From positions 2,480,001 to 2,544,000 of the forward strand of contig NZ_CP065377.1 of NCBI RefSeq assembly GCF_019967995.1: 64,000 nt of DNA. The letters run 5' to 3'. The DNA comes from Faecalibacterium prausnitzii. Its GTDB lineage: Bacteria > Bacillota > Clostridia > Oscillospirales > Ruminococcaceae. Made by a program: the position numbers and the translations under genes. This document shows, in pieces, positions 15,905-25,102 of the stretch (position 1 is the stretch's first letter; every line of letters begins with the position of its first letter). Under the pieces are notes generated by a model. It saw only the letters and a program-made list of their open reading frames with translations, had not been told where the DNA came from and made no database searches.

Positions 15905-17731
15905 TCAGCGGCGCACCAGCAGTGCCTGATACGGCTCCAGTTCCACATCCGCCAACCAGACCGGCTTGCCATCGGCGGTCTTATACTCGCCGCCCAGCGC
16001 ATCCAGACTTGCCCCTGCCGGGTACTCGGTAAAGTTGAACAGTCCCACCAGCGTCTCCTCGCCACGCTTGCGCACCAGTGCCAGCACACCGGGGTTGTGG
16101 CTGTCCCATGTGGTCACCCACGCATCCGGGGCAAAGCAGGGGTCTGCCCGCATTTGGCGCAGCTGCTCCATGCCCTGCCACAGCTGATTTTGCAGCGTGC
16201 CTTTTTGGGTGCGCTGTTTTGCGTCCTCCCAGTTGAATTTTGTGCGGTGCAGATTGCGGCTGTCCTCCACGCGGTCGGGGTCGTTTTTGTAATCCCAACC
16301 GTTGCGCTGTGCGATCTCATCCCCGCAGTTCAGCATGGGGAAGCCCTGCAAAAACGCCATGGCAGTGTGCAGCAGCAGGTCGCGCTTCACGGCGTAGTCC
16401 AGTGCGGTCTTGTCGTCCTTTTCCAGTGCCTGCTCCACGCCGCACAGACTGGCGGTGGTGCCGCAGCTCCGGGCGTCGCCGGTGGCAGGGTCGTAGTTGT
16501 ACAGCTCGCCCTTTGCCCAGCTGCCGGGGAAATTGCCCTCGTAGAAGTGGTACAGGTATTCCTTGTGCTTCTGCGGGTCAATGCCCAGCCGGTTTTCCAC
16601 CGCTTCATCCAGACCCCAGCCGATGTCATCGTGGCAGCGCAGATAGTTCACGAACCAGCAGTTGTCCGGCAGGGCATGGAGGGCATCCAGCTGCGCCTTC
16701 AGCAGCCGGGTGTCCCGGCTGGCAAGGGCACCCCACAGGTTGACCATGGTGGATACGTTGTAGAGCATGTGGCATTCCGGTTTTTCCGGGGTGCCGAAGT
16801 AAGCAGCCAGCTCCTTGGGAGCCATGACCACCTCGCCCTTGAGGATGACCGCCGGGCAGACGCATTCCAGCACCATGCGGAGCATCCGCACGATGGTGTG
16901 CACCTGGGGCAGATTGCGGCAGGTGGTGCCCAGCTGCTTCCAAATGTAGGGCACGGCGTCAATGCGGAACACTTCCACACCGAGGTTTGCAAGGTGCAGG
17001 ATGCTCTTGGTCATGTCCACGAACACCGCCGGGTTTGCATAATTCAGATCCCACTGGTAGTCGTGGAAGGTGGTCAGCACCCACTTGTGCATCTCCTCAC
17101 ACCAGGTAAAGTTGCCGGGTGCGGTGTTGGGGAACACCTGGGGCACAGTCTGCTCGTACTGGTCGGGGATGGTGCGGTCATCATAGAGATGGTAATAGGC
17201 CTGAAACCACGGGTCGCCTGCCTTTGCTGCCATGGCCCAGCGGTGGGTGCTGGCGGTGTGGTTCATGACAAAATCCAGACACAGGCTGATGCCGGCTTTG
17301 CGCAGTTCGCGGGTCAGATTCTCCAAATCCTGATTTGTGCCGAGGGCAGGGTCTACGGTGTCAAAATCCTCCACCGCATAGCCGCCGTCGTTGTGGGGGT
17401 GGGGCATTTGCAGCAGGGGCATCAGGTGCAGATAGGTCAGCTTCTGCTCCTTGAGATAGGGCAGTTTCTTTGCCAGTCCTTTCAGGTTTCCGGCAAAGAG
17501 GTCGGTATACATGGTCATGCCGAACATATTGCCACGCTTGTACCACTCCGGGTCGGCAGAGCGTGCCTTGTCCAGTGCTTTCAACTCGGCGCTGCGGGCG
17601 TTGTAGGCTTCTGCCATCTCCCGCTCCAGAACTTCCAGCCCTTCCCGGTTGTGGTACAATTCCATGAACAGCCATTCCAGCTCGTCCTTGTGGTGGGCAA
17701 AGCGGGTGGAAAATGCAGTTTGATCCTTCAT
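15905..17731 (-). CDS. GH13 amylosucrase-like sucrose-active enzyme
   Basis: 608 residues, close to amylosucrases (about 640) and longer than sucrose phosphorylases (about 490). An N-terminal helical domain (about 1-90) precedes the GH13 barrel. Nucleophile Asp in VEVFRIDAV, acid/base Glu in ILKGEVV, and transition-state Asp in YLRCHDDIGWG are present, as is DFVMNHTA. Amylosucrases cleave sucrose, transferring glucose to glucan or water and releasing fructose. The placement between alpha-galactosidase and fructokinase supports breakdown of the sucrose left after galactose removal. No signal peptide. The gene is 6 bp downstream of the alpha-galactosidase stop. Confidence 0.85.
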   Translation of the reverse strand: MKDQTAFSTRFAHHKDELEWLFMELYHNREGLEVLEREMAEAYNARSAELKALDKARSADPEWYKRGNMFGMTMYTDLFAGNLKGLAKKLPYLKEQKLTYLHLMPLLQMPHPHNDGGYAVEDFDTVDPALGTNQDLENLTRELRKAGISLCLDFVMNHTASTHRWAMAAKAGDPWFQAYYHLYDDRTIPDQYEQTVPQVFPNTAPGNFTWCEEMHKWVLTTFHDYQWDLNYANPAVFVDMTKSILHLANLGVEVFRIDAVPYIWKQLGTTCRNLPQVHTIVRMLRMVLECVCPAVILKGEVVMAPKELAAYFGTPEKPECHMLYNVSTMVNLWGALASRDTRLLKAQLDALHALPDNCWFVNYLRCHDDIGWGLDEAVENRLGIDPQKHKEYLYHFYEGNFPGSWAKGELYNYDPATGDARSCGTTASLCGVEQALEKDDKTALDYAVKRDLLLHTAMAFLQGFPMLNCGDEIAQRNGWDYKNDPDRVEDSRNLHRTKFNWEDAKQRTQKGTLQNQLWQGMEQLRQMRADPCFAPDAWVTTWDSHNPGVLALVRKRGEETLVGLFNFTEYPAGASLDALGGEYKTADGKPVWLADVELEPYQALLVRR

Positions 17732-17737
17732 ATCCTT

Positions 17738-19996
17738 TTATCCTTTTCGAGTCAGATGAAGCTGCATGCTGGGGTAATCGCCAAACAGCTGCGGCAGGAC
17801 AAGCCCCGCATACAGCAGCGTGCTGCCGCTGAACCGCATCCCCTTGTGAATGCCGTCCTCTATGGCTTTGCCGCCGTCGCGGTCATACTGAGAGCCGAAA
17901 TAGTCGATGCCATCCAGCTCATACACAGCAGCCTCCTCCAGCCCACGGAAGCAGAGGTGGATGGGCAAGGGATTCGCCTGCGGATGGGTCACCACCAGAT
18001 TCAGCAGTGCCTCGCTGCCGTCCTCTGCGGCAAACTGCCATGCCGTGAAATATGCGTTCTCTGCCGGGTCGGTCAGCCGGTAATAATCGCCGGTACGGAT
18101 CAGGTCGTTCAGCCGTTTGAACCGCTTGATCTGGTTTTTCACTGCAGTGCACTCGGCGCGCTTTAATTTGCCCAGATCCAGCTCGTAGCCAAAGGTGCCG
18201 CTCATCGCCACCACGGCGCGGGTGTCGATGGGGGTCGTGCGGCCGGTCTGGTGGTTGGGGCAGGCAGAAACATGGGCACCCATGGTGCAGACCGGGTAGC
18301 CAAAGGAGGTGCCATGCTGGATCGTCAACCGTTCAATGGCATCGGTATCATCACTGCACCAGATCTGGGGGTAGTAGCACAGCATTCCGGCATCAAAGCG
18401 TCCGCCGCCGCCTGCGCAGCCCTCGAACAGCACCTCCGGGAAGCCCTGCGTCAGCCGCTCTGCCAGCGCATAAACGCCCAGCATATAGCGGTGCATGATC
18501 TCTCCCTGCTGCTCAGCAGGGAAAGCACGGCTGTACACATCGCTCATGCTGCGGTTCATATCCCACTTGATATACTCGATGTGATGCTCCCGCAGCAGCT
18601 TGCCGATAGCCTCTGCCAGATAGTCCACCACCTCCGGGCGGGAAAGATCCAGCACCAGCTGGTTGCGCCCCATGGCAGGCTTGCGTCCGGGCAGGGTCAG
18701 CGCCCAGTCCGGATGGGTGCGGTACAGCTTGGAGTTCTCGTTGACCATTTCCGGCTCGATCCACAGGCCGAATTTCATGCCCAGCGCATTGATCTGCTCG
18801 ATCAGCGGATCCAGTCCGCCGGGCAGTTTTTCGCAGTTCACGGTCCAGTCGCCCAGACCCTGATTGTCGTCATTCCGGGTGCCGAACCAGCCATCGTCCA
18901 GCACCATCATCTCCACGCCGAGAGAGGCCGCTTTTTCAGCGATCTTTACGATCTTTTCGGTGTTGAAATCAAAATAGGTGGCCTCCCAGTTGTTGATCAG
19001 CACCGGGCGGCGTTTGTCCTTCCACGGGCCGCGGCAGATGTTGCGCCGCAAAAAGCGGTGGTACTGCTGGGAAAGCGGGGTCAGACCCTCTGCCGCAAAG
19101 GAGAGGATCACCTCCGGGGTATCAAAGGTCTCGCCCGGCTTCAGATTCCACGCAAAGCGTTCCTCCTGAATGCCGCTCACTACCCGGACAAGTCCGGTCT
19201 GAGAGCGCTCCACGTCCATCTGGTAGCTGCCGGAATAGACCATCATCACCCCGTAGCAGGCACCGCTGGTCTCCGTTGCATCCCGCTGGCAGAGGATCAG
19301 GAAGGGATTATTGTGGTGGCTGGAGCTGCCCCGCACCGAAGAAATGGTCTGGATATTGGTGCCCACAGCTTCCCGCTCCAGCTGCCGTTCCATGGCGTGT
19401 CTGCCGTGGAAATGCAGCAGATCCCATCTGCCAAAGGGCAGATCCAGACAGGCAGATGCCGCCTTGTCCAGCCGCAGCGGGGTATCTCCGTGGTTTGTCA
19501 GCCGCACCGCACGGGTGATGACATCCTGCTGTGCAAACACGCCGTACAGCAGCTCCAGCGTCAGACCGGTGGCCTCGTCCTGCATTCGGACGATCAGGGT
19601 CTCGGCATCGTTTTCCTCTGCGTGGGCACAGGGCAGACCGGTCAGGGAGTATTTGCCGGATTCTATTGTATGATCAACATAGGTGAAATCCGCACCGAAT
19701 GCACCTTTTTCGTCTGCGACTGTCAGACAGGAGATGCGGAAATCACCCACGTTGCAGCCGGTATACTCCTGCGGGAGCAGATCCGGGGAAATGCCCCGGT
19801 GGGTGCGGTAAGCGTAGTAATCCGGCGAGAATCCCCGGTCTGTGCGAGGATACAGCTGCATCAGGTCCCCGGTGCCGATGGTTTTGCCGTAGTACAGATG
19901 CAGCAGGTGCCCCAGCGCATCCACCTTCATGTGGTAGCTGGTATGGGCGGTCTCCAATACAAAAATGCGGGAGTCAGAATCAAATCGAATGCTCAT
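17738..19996 (-). CDS. GH36 alpha-galactosidase
   Basis: 752 residues, full length for the large bacterial GH36 subgroup. An N-terminal beta-supersandwich (about 1-330) leads to a TIM barrel with LDDGWFGTRNDD, the nucleophile Asp in YIKWDMNR and the acid/base Asp in WCSDDTDAIERL, then a C-terminal beta domain. FEGCAGGGGRFD is a family signature. Removes alpha-1,6-galactose from raffinose-family sugars or melibiose in the cytoplasm. GAGGTG lies 8 nt before the ATG. A terminator hairpin upstream implies partial read-through from the importer genes, or a promoter of its own. Confidence 0.93.
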   Translation of the reverse strand: MSIRFDSDSRIFVLETAHTSYHMKVDALGHLLHLYYGKTIGTGDLMQLYPRTDRGFSPDYYAYRTHRGISPDLLPQEYTGCNVGDFRISCLTVADEKGAFGADFTYVDHTIESGKYSLTGLPCAHAEENDAETLIVRMQDEATGLTLELLYGVFAQQDVITRAVRLTNHGDTPLRLDKAASACLDLPFGRWDLLHFHGRHAMERQLEREAVGTNIQTISSVRGSSSHHNNPFLILCQRDATETSGACYGVMMVYSGSYQMDVERSQTGLVRVVSGIQEERFAWNLKPGETFDTPEVILSFAAEGLTPLSQQYHRFLRRNICRGPWKDKRRPVLINNWEATYFDFNTEKIVKIAEKAASLGVEMMVLDDGWFGTRNDDNQGLGDWTVNCEKLPGGLDPLIEQINALGMKFGLWIEPEMVNENSKLYRTHPDWALTLPGRKPAMGRNQLVLDLSRPEVVDYLAEAIGKLLREHHIEYIKWDMNRSMSDVYSRAFPAEQQGEIMHRYMLGVYALAERLTQGFPEVLFEGCAGGGGRFDAGMLCYYPQIWCSDDTDAIERLTIQHGTSFGYPVCTMGAHVSACPNHQTGRTTPIDTRAVVAMSGTFGYELDLGKLKRAECTAVKNQIKRFKRLNDLIRTGDYYRLTDPAENAYFTAWQFAAEDGSEALLNLVVTHPQANPLPIHLCFRGLEEAAVYELDGIDYFGSQYDRDGGKAIEDGIHKGMRFSGSTLLYAGLVLPQLFGDYPSMQLHLTRKG

Positions 19997-20027
19997 TAGT
20001 TCAACACCTCAAAGAATTATTTCCAAC

Positions 20028-20079
20028 AAAAATGCCGACAGGCAGGCGGTCGTATTGGAACGGCTACCCGCCTGTCGGC
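20028..20079 (-). terminator. Intrinsic terminator between importer and alpha-galactosidase
   Basis: On the minus strand GCCGACAGGCGGG pairs with CCTGCCTGTCGGC and is followed by ATTTTTG. Its position inside an otherwise single locus suggests that importer and catabolic genes are made in different amounts. Confidence 0.8.
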
Positions 20080-20105
20080 TATGATGAAGGAGAAATGTGA
20101 ATTGC

Positions 20106-20942
20106 TTATTTACCGCCGGTCATGGCAATGCCCTGAATAAACTGCTTTTGGAAGATCAGGTACAAAATCACCATGGGGATCATGGCCAGCAGGCTGCCTG
20201 CCATCAGCACCGGGAAGTTGGTGGTGTACTGACCGTTCAGGGTAGAAAGGCCGGCAGACAGGGTCATCATGTTCAGATCGGTGTTACAGATCAGCGGCCA
20301 CATCAGGTCAGCATAAGCGAACACCGCCGTAAAGATGGCCAGTGCCGCCATGCTGGGGCCGGTCAGCGGCAGCATGACCTTGACGAAGGTCTGCCACTTG
20401 TTGCAGCCGTCCAGATACGCTGCCTCTGCGATCTCGTTGGGGATGCCCAGATACGCCTGCCGCAAAAAGAAGGTACCGAAGGCGCTGACCAGACCGGGGA
20501 ACACCAGCGCGAAGATGGAGTTGGTGGCTCCCATCTTTGCCAGCATCTGGTACTGCGGAATAATGAAGATCTGGCTCGGCAGCATCATCTGGATCAGCAC
20601 CAGACCGAACAGCAGCTTTTTGCAGGGAAATTCCAGCTTGGCAAAGGCATAGCCTGCCATGGAGCTGAACACCACCGCAAAGATCACACGGAACAGGATC
20701 AACAGACCCGTATTGACGTAGAGGTTGGTAAAGGGCAGGCTCTGCAATGCCTTGACAAAGCTGTCCAGATTCCAATGGGAGGGCAGGATCTGCGGCGGGA
20801 TCGCCATAGACTCCGCCTGCGTCTTGAAGCTGGTGAGCACCATCCATACAAAGGGGAAGATCATGCTGATGCTGCCGAGGATCAAGACCAGATAGGTAAA
20901 GAACGTTACGACATTCTTTCTGGTTTTCAGACTGGCATTCAT
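20106..20942 (-). CDS. Sugar ABC transporter permease, MalG type
   Basis: 278 residues, six transmembrane segments. It carries the cytoplasmic EAA loop EIAEAAYLDGCNKWQTFVKV, which contacts the ATPase, and the MalG-type N-terminus (FPFVWMVLTSFKT). It forms the heterodimeric pore with the MalF-type permease 3 bp upstream. Carbohydrate uptake type 1 (CUT1). The window has no ATPase for this importer, so a shared MsmK/MsiK-like ATPase elsewhere is expected. Confidence 0.92.
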   Translation of the reverse strand: MNASLKTRKNVVTFFTYLVLILGSISMIFPFVWMVLTSFKTQAESMAIPPQILPSHWNLDSFVKALQSLPFTNLYVNTGLLILFRVIFAVVFSSMAGYAFAKLEFPCKKLLFGLVLIQMMLPSQIFIIPQYQMLAKMGATNSIFALVFPGLVSAFGTFFLRQAYLGIPNEIAEAAYLDGCNKWQTFVKVMLPLTGPSMAALAIFTAVFAYADLMWPLICNTDLNMMTLSAGLSTLNGQYTTNFPVLMAGSLLAMIPMVILYLIFQKQFIQGIAMTGGK

Positions 20943-20945
20943 AGT

Positions 20946-21830
20946 TTACACCTCGTAATTGACCCACTTCTTCTGACCGATGAACTGCACCAGGGTGACC
21001 AGACCGATCAGCAGCACGGTCCACACCACAATGGCCGATGCGTAGCCCTTATTGCCGGCAACAAAGCTCTCGCGGTAGAACAGGTACATCAGGCTCTGTG
21101 CACTGGTCAGCGCAGGGTTCGTCTGCTCCACCATCATGTAGATCAGATCGTAGACCTTCAGGGAAGCCATCAGACGCATAATGAGCACCACAAACAGGGT
21201 GGGCGACACCATGGGCAGCGTAATGCTGAAGAACTGGCGGATCTTGGATGCGCCGTCCAGCTCGGCGGCTTCGTACAGGGACTGGGAAATGTTCTGGATG
21301 CCGGACAGCAGCAGCACGGCATCGTAGCCGATGGAGCTCCAGATGGAAACGATGGCACAGGTGACCAGAACGATCTTGGGGTCGGTCAGCCAGCGGATGT
21401 TCGTGCCAAGGACCTGATTCAGAATGCCGTACTCCGCATTGAAGATCCACTTCCAGACCATTGCTACCGCAGCAGGAGCCACCACCATGGGCAGGAAGAA
21501 GATGGCGCGGAAGGCGGTCTTGCCCTTGATCTTTGCGTTCAGCAGCACTGCCACGATCAGCGCCAGAAAAACGCCCACCGGCACAGTGAGGATGCAGAAG
21601 TAGATGGAGTTCCAGTTTGCCTTCCAGAATTCCGCATTGCGGAACATTTCAAGGTAGTTTTCCAGACCGCAGAACTGATAGGCTCCAAAGGCTTTCGTCT
21701 TGGAAAAACTCATGTAGATGGTCTGGAAGAACGGGATAATATTCAGGATCATCAGACCGAGGATGGTGGGAGCTACCATGACCAGCCCCCAGAAACGCCC
21801 ATCCCGACCCAGTTTTGATGTGCTTTTCAT
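20946..21830 (-). CDS. Sugar ABC transporter permease, MalF type
   Basis: 294 residues, six membrane segments, with the EAA loop SLYEAAELDGASKIRQFFSI. The start at 21830 was chosen because GGGAGG lies 7 nt upstream; an in-frame ATG at 21851 overlaps the binding-protein stop and has no ribosome site. It follows the substrate-binding protein by 23 bp and precedes the MalG-type permease by 3 bp. Confidence 0.92.
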   Translation of the reverse strand: MKSTSKLGRDGRFWGLVMVAPTILGLMILNIIPFFQTIYMSFSKTKAFGAYQFCGLENYLEMFRNAEFWKANWNSIYFCILTVPVGVFLALIVAVLLNAKIKGKTAFRAIFFLPMVVAPAAVAMVWKWIFNAEYGILNQVLGTNIRWLTDPKIVLVTCAIVSIWSSIGYDAVLLLSGIQNISQSLYEAAELDGASKIRQFFSITLPMVSPTLFVVLIMRLMASLKVYDLIYMMVEQTNPALTSAQSLMYLFYRESFVAGNKGYASAIVVWTVLLIGLVTLVQFIGQKKWVNYEV

Positions 21831-21853
21831 TTGGTTCCTCCCAAGCTGCATTT

Positions 21854-23131
21854 TCAGCCCGCACTCGCCTGATCCACAATGTCCTGCATCTTCTGCAGGC
21901 CGGTGTCGATATCCTCGGTACCTGCGTAGATCTTCAGCAGCTCATCATTGACCTTGCTCTTCCACTCCGGGCGAGAGGCGTTGTTGACGCTCTGAATGCT
22001 GTACTCAAACATCTCAATGAAGCACTGGATATTGATGGGATACTCTGCAAAGCAGCCTGCCCAGGTATCCTCCAGACCCTGATAGGCAGGGATGGCCGCA
22101 CCGCTTTCACCCTGAATGCGCTGGCCCTCCTCGCTGCCGAAGAACTTCAGGATATCCTTCACGGTGTCCAGATTCTTGTTGCTGGCAGCAGTCGCGTAGC
22201 ACAGACCGTTGGAGATGGTAGCACGGCCGTCTCCGCTTTCCGGGTCGGGGCACTTGGGCAGAACAGCCACATCCCACTTGCCCACCATTTCGGGGTAGTT
22301 CTGCAGCTCGGCAAGGATGTTCCAGTCGCCTTCCAGGAACATTGCGCCCTTCTCGGAGAAGAAGGCAGTGCCGGGAGCGGTCTCGGCAAAGTAGGTCTGG
22401 TCCGGGCACCAGTCGTTCTGCTGGAGACCGATGTAGAACTTCATTGCCTTTTCGGTGGCAGGCTGGGTAAAGCCCGCCTTGGTCTTGTCCTCGTTCAGGA
22501 TGTAGCCGCCAGCCTGATACACAAAGTTCCAGTAACCAAGCTGGTCGTCGGCGTATGCCATATAGCCGTACTTGCCGGTGGCAGCGTAGATCTTCTCGGA
22601 TGCGCTGACCAGATCGTCCCAGGTCCAGTTCTCGTCCGGGTAAGCAACACCGGCAGCATCGAACATCTCCTTGTTATACACCAGACCGACCGTGTCCTTG
22701 TCCTTGGGGACTGCATACAGGGTACCGTTGGAGCCCATGGCGTTGGACAGCGAGATCTCCGAGAACTTGTCCTTTTCCACAATGTCGGTGCAGTCTGCCA
22801 GCATCCCGTTGTCGGCATACTTCAGCAGCTCGTTGGTGTGCATCCAGAAAATATCCGGCATCTGGTTGCTGGTGGCTGCAGCCTCCAGCTTGGTCCAGTA
22901 TTCGTTCCAGCTGGTGACCTGCACCTCAATGCTGACATCCGGGTGCTGCTGGGTGTAGGCCGCACACATAGCCTCCATGCCTTCCTTCTGTGCAACGTCC
23001 CAGATCTGGAAGGTCAGTGCCTTCTTGCCGCCGGAAGAACCGCTGCCGCTGTTGCCGCCGCAGGCTGCCAGCATGGATGCGGCGCTCATTGCCGCCATTG
23101 CCTTTACGAATTGTCTGCGAGAGATCTTCAT
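21854..23131 (-). CDS. Sugar ABC transporter substrate-binding lipoprotein
   Basis: 425-residue extracellular solute-binding protein family 1. The N-terminus has SRRQFVKA directly before a hydrophobic stretch and a lipobox LAAC (Cys about 24), followed by a Gly/Ser linker. It is therefore a lipid-anchored protein whose export signal resembles a twin-arginine signal. Typical CUT1 segments follow: TFQIWD, TWDDLVSASEKIYAATG and a C-terminal helical part. It likely captures an alpha-galactoside such as raffinose, judging from the neighbours. First gene of the minus-strand locus, divergent from the AraC regulator. Confidence 0.92.
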   Translation of the reverse strand: MKISRRQFVKAMAAMSAASMLAACGGNSGSGSSGGKKALTFQIWDVAQKEGMEAMCAAYTQQHPDVSIEVQVTSWNEYWTKLEAAATSNQMPDIFWMHTNELLKYADNGMLADCTDIVEKDKFSEISLSNAMGSNGTLYAVPKDKDTVGLVYNKEMFDAAGVAYPDENWTWDDLVSASEKIYAATGKYGYMAYADDQLGYWNFVYQAGGYILNEDKTKAGFTQPATEKAMKFYIGLQQNDWCPDQTYFAETAPGTAFFSEKGAMFLEGDWNILAELQNYPEMVGKWDVAVLPKCPDPESGDGRATISNGLCYATAASNKNLDTVKDILKFFGSEEGQRIQGESGAAIPAYQGLEDTWAGCFAEYPINIQCFIEMFEYSIQSVNNASRPEWKSKVNDELLKIYAGTEDIDTGLQKMQDIVDQASAG

Positions 23132-23289
23132 TTTTGTTCTCCTCCAAAGTCCTTATTCCGTAGGGTGATCTTCGTACTGTGTCGCACCGGCCGGGTCGAT
23201 TTTCTTGCTTTTGTCAGCTCTTACAAAAGCAGCGAGAAAATTTTATGCATCATCACATTGCACAGTTTCTTTTCTCTTGTTGTGTCATT

Positions 23290-23318
23290 ATTATACTATC
23301 TGCCAGCAGTTTCGTAAA
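23290..23318 (-). promoter_or_regulatory. Probable promoter of the alpha-galactoside importer
   Basis: On the minus strand TTTACG (23313-23318), 17 nt, TATAAT (23290-23295), about 160 nt before the binding-protein start. The weak -35 fits a promoter that needs the divergent AraC-type activator. Confidence 0.5.
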
Positions 23319-23370
23319 TGCAAAAATGCGACTTGTTATATCTCAATTTGAAGGAATACTGCGAATTATG

Positions 23371-23400
23371 TTGAAGTCATAACGCATTTTGGTATATAAT
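23371..23400 (+). promoter_or_regulatory. Promoter of the AraC-family regulator
   Basis: TTGAAG (23371-23376), 18-nt spacer, TATAAT (23395-23400), 28 bp before the ATG. Confidence 0.6.
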
Positions 23401-23428
23401 AAGAAAAAGCGGACAGGAGGCATCTTGT

Positions 23429-24295
23429 ATGCAAGAATGTACAAAAAGAAACGTATCAACGGAAACAAAATGCAGGTTCCATGTGTTTCAGGATGAGCGA
23501 TTCGTCGATCTCAACTTATACCAATATGGCTGGGAGCAGACAGAGCCTCTACACTCCTATGGTCCCTATGCCCGCAACCACTATCTGTTCCACTATGTCA
23601 TCTCCGGCAAAGGGCTTCTGCTTGCAAACGAGCAGGAATACACCATCGAGGGCGGGCATGGTTTTCTGATTGCTCCCGGTCAGGTCACCACCTACCGTGC
23701 CGATGAACAGGAGCCGTGGGAATACACATGGATCGAGTTTGACGGTCTGCGTGCCCACGAAGCCCTGAACCTTGCAGGCATCAGCGGACAGAACCCGGTG
23801 TACTCGCCTGCGAGCACCAAAGCCGGACAGCTGCTGCAAGAGCAGATGCTCTTTCTGGTAAATCACAGTCAGGACAGCCCCATGCGTCAGATCGGCTACG
23901 GCTTTCTGTTTCTAGATCAGCTTGTACAGTCCTCTGCCTCCCATCAGGCACAAAGTCCCCGCCGCCTGCGGGACTTCTATATGAAGGAGGCTCTGTCCTT
24001 CATCGAGCAGCATTACAGCGAAGATATTTCCATCGAGGACATCTCCTCCTTCTGCGGACTGAACCGCAGCTATTTCAGCAAGGTGTTCCGGGATACCATG
24101 GGCGAAAGCCCGCAGGGGTTCCTGCTGCACTACCGCATGGCACGGGCGGCACAGCTGCTGACCGAAAGCCGCCTGCCCATCAGCACCATCAGCACCATGG
24201 TCAGCTATCCCAATCAGCTCCACTTTTCCCGCGCGTTCAAAAATGTATACGGCATCAGCCCACGGGACTATCGTGCAAAGCATCTTGCACTATAA
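23429..24295 (+). CDS. AraC-family transcriptional regulator of the alpha-galactoside locus
   Basis: 288 residues. An N-terminal cupin-like ligand domain (about 20-170, with HYVISGKGLLLANEQEYTI and GFLIAPGQVTTYRAD) is joined to a C-terminal double helix-turn-helix (about 190-288, ISIEDISSFCGLNRSYFSKV, then FKNVYGISPRDYR). This is the MsmR/RafR arrangement. It is divergent from the importer genes and presumably activates them when its sugar is bound. GGAGG lies 8 nt before the ATG. Confidence 0.9.
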   Translation: MQECTKRNVSTETKCRFHVFQDERFVDLNLYQYGWEQTEPLHSYGPYARNHYLFHYVISGKGLLLANEQEYTIEGGHGFLIAPGQVTTYRADEQEPWEYTWIEFDGLRAHEALNLAGISGQNPVYSPASTKAGQLLQEQMLFLVNHSQDSPMRQIGYGFLFLDQLVQSSASHQAQSPRRLRDFYMKEALSFIEQHYSEDISIEDISSFCGLNRSYFSKVFRDTMGESPQGFLLHYRMARAAQLLTESRLPISTISTMVSYPNQLHFSRAFKNVYGISPRDYRAKHLAL

Positions 24296-24346
24296 AAATC
24301 GGTCTCATTCTCCGCTATACGCCTTTCGTTTTTCCAATATATAAAG

Positions 24347-24390
24347 ACACCCCATTTGTCCGACCGAATACCGTCGGACAAATGGGGTGT
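24347..24390. terminator. Perfect 18-bp hairpin terminator
   Basis: ACACCCCATTTGTCCGAC (24347-24364) and its exact complement (24373-24390) with an 8-nt loop, between the convergent araC-type and DUF6061-type genes. T-runs are modest on both sides. Confidence 0.8.
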
Positions 24391-24397
24391 TGTTCAT

Positions 24398-24679
24398 TCA
24401 GGGGCGCACCCTGTTTTTGTTTTGCCTTTGATCTTCTAACCAATGGCTCCCGGTTACGTTTTTCAAATATTCCTCCGGGTCACCATTCAAAATCAAATCA
24501 GCATAGCTCAGCGGGTCATTATAGATGAGATAGTCTAACTCCGACCTCTGCGCCATGGTCACGTCCAGTGCATCCTCGACCCCGGTGCAGTCGATAGAAA
24601 CCTTTCTGCCATCCCGGAGCAGCAGTTCCACGCAGCCAGTGTCCATGTTGAATTTGCAGGCTCTTTCATCGTACTTCAT
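24398..24679 (-). CDS. DUF6061-like small protein
   Basis: 93 residues, soluble, acidic. Recognised from the pattern RACKFNMDTGCVELLLRDGR, DCTGVEDALDVT, RSELDYLIYNDPLSYADL, which recurs in Faecalibacterium genomes as DUF6061; the function is unknown. GAAAGGAC precedes the ATG. It lies just outside the integrated element, between a terminator hairpin and the old 3' flank of tRNA-Lys. A related 3' tail is present at 14869-14915. Confidence 0.65.
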   Translation of the reverse strand: MKYDERACKFNMDTGCVELLLRDGRKVSIDCTGVEDALDVTMAQRSELDYLIYNDPLSYADLILNGDPEEYLKNVTGSHWLEDQRQNKNRVRP

Positions 24680-24796
24680 ATTTGTGTCCTTTCCGCCTTA
24701 CGGCACTCTTACAGTGGTCTGTCGTGCTTTCTTATGATAAGGTCTAGGACGTTTTTCGATGGAAGCAATAGATTCATTCTGTTTTCCGAAAAACAC

Positions 24797-24840
24797 AAAA
24801 AATCCGAACCCTTCTCCTATTGGAAAAAAGTTCGGATTTT
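24797..24840 (-). terminator. Displaced terminator of the tRNA-Lys transcript
   Basis: On the minus strand AAAATCCGAAC pairs with GTTCGGATTTT, followed by TTG. It begins 8 bp beyond the leftover tRNA 3' end at 24848. Before the element inserted, this hairpin would have ended the rRNA-tRNA operon; it is now about 14.5 kb away from it. Confidence 0.75.
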
Positions 24841-24847
24841 GTTGTTG

Positions 24848-24892
24848 TGGTGCACCTCCAGGGACTCGAACCCTGGGCCCACTGATTAAGAG
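24848..24892 (-). repeat. att direct repeat, left (tRNA-Lys 3' half)
   Basis: 45 bp identical to 39343-39387, running from the CCA end to the anticodon loop of tRNA-Lys. Beyond it the sequence no longer forms a tRNA, so this is the original 3' end of the gene left at the far side of the insertion. Confidence 0.92.
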
Positions 24893-25032
24893 AGCAAGCC
24901 GCCGGTTCGTCTCAATTTATGGAAGTTTCGAGTCATCGTTATTTTTAATCAAAGCAATGTGATTTTTTACCCGGTAATTTCTGCACCCTTTGTCCGATTT
25001 TGCAACGATTTGCACCCTTTGCACGTTTTGAA

Positions 25033-25062
25033 ACCGTGCAAAAACCGTGCAGAAACCGTGCA
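25033..25062 (+). repeat. Integrase arm-type repeats, left end
   Basis: ACCGTGCA at 25033, 25044 and 25055: three direct copies with an 11-bp period. The same octamer triplet with the same period lies near the right end (39246-39275). These are probably binding sites for the integrase N-terminal domain. Confidence 0.7.
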
Positions 25063-25102
25063 CTTACTCCCAGACAAACTAAAATCCACTTCATCCGACA
25101 AC

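Noticed and set aside
24848..24920. Second tRNA-Lys gene
   Set aside because: Only the 3' half is tRNA-like; beyond 24892 there is no D-arm or acceptor strand. It is an att site.
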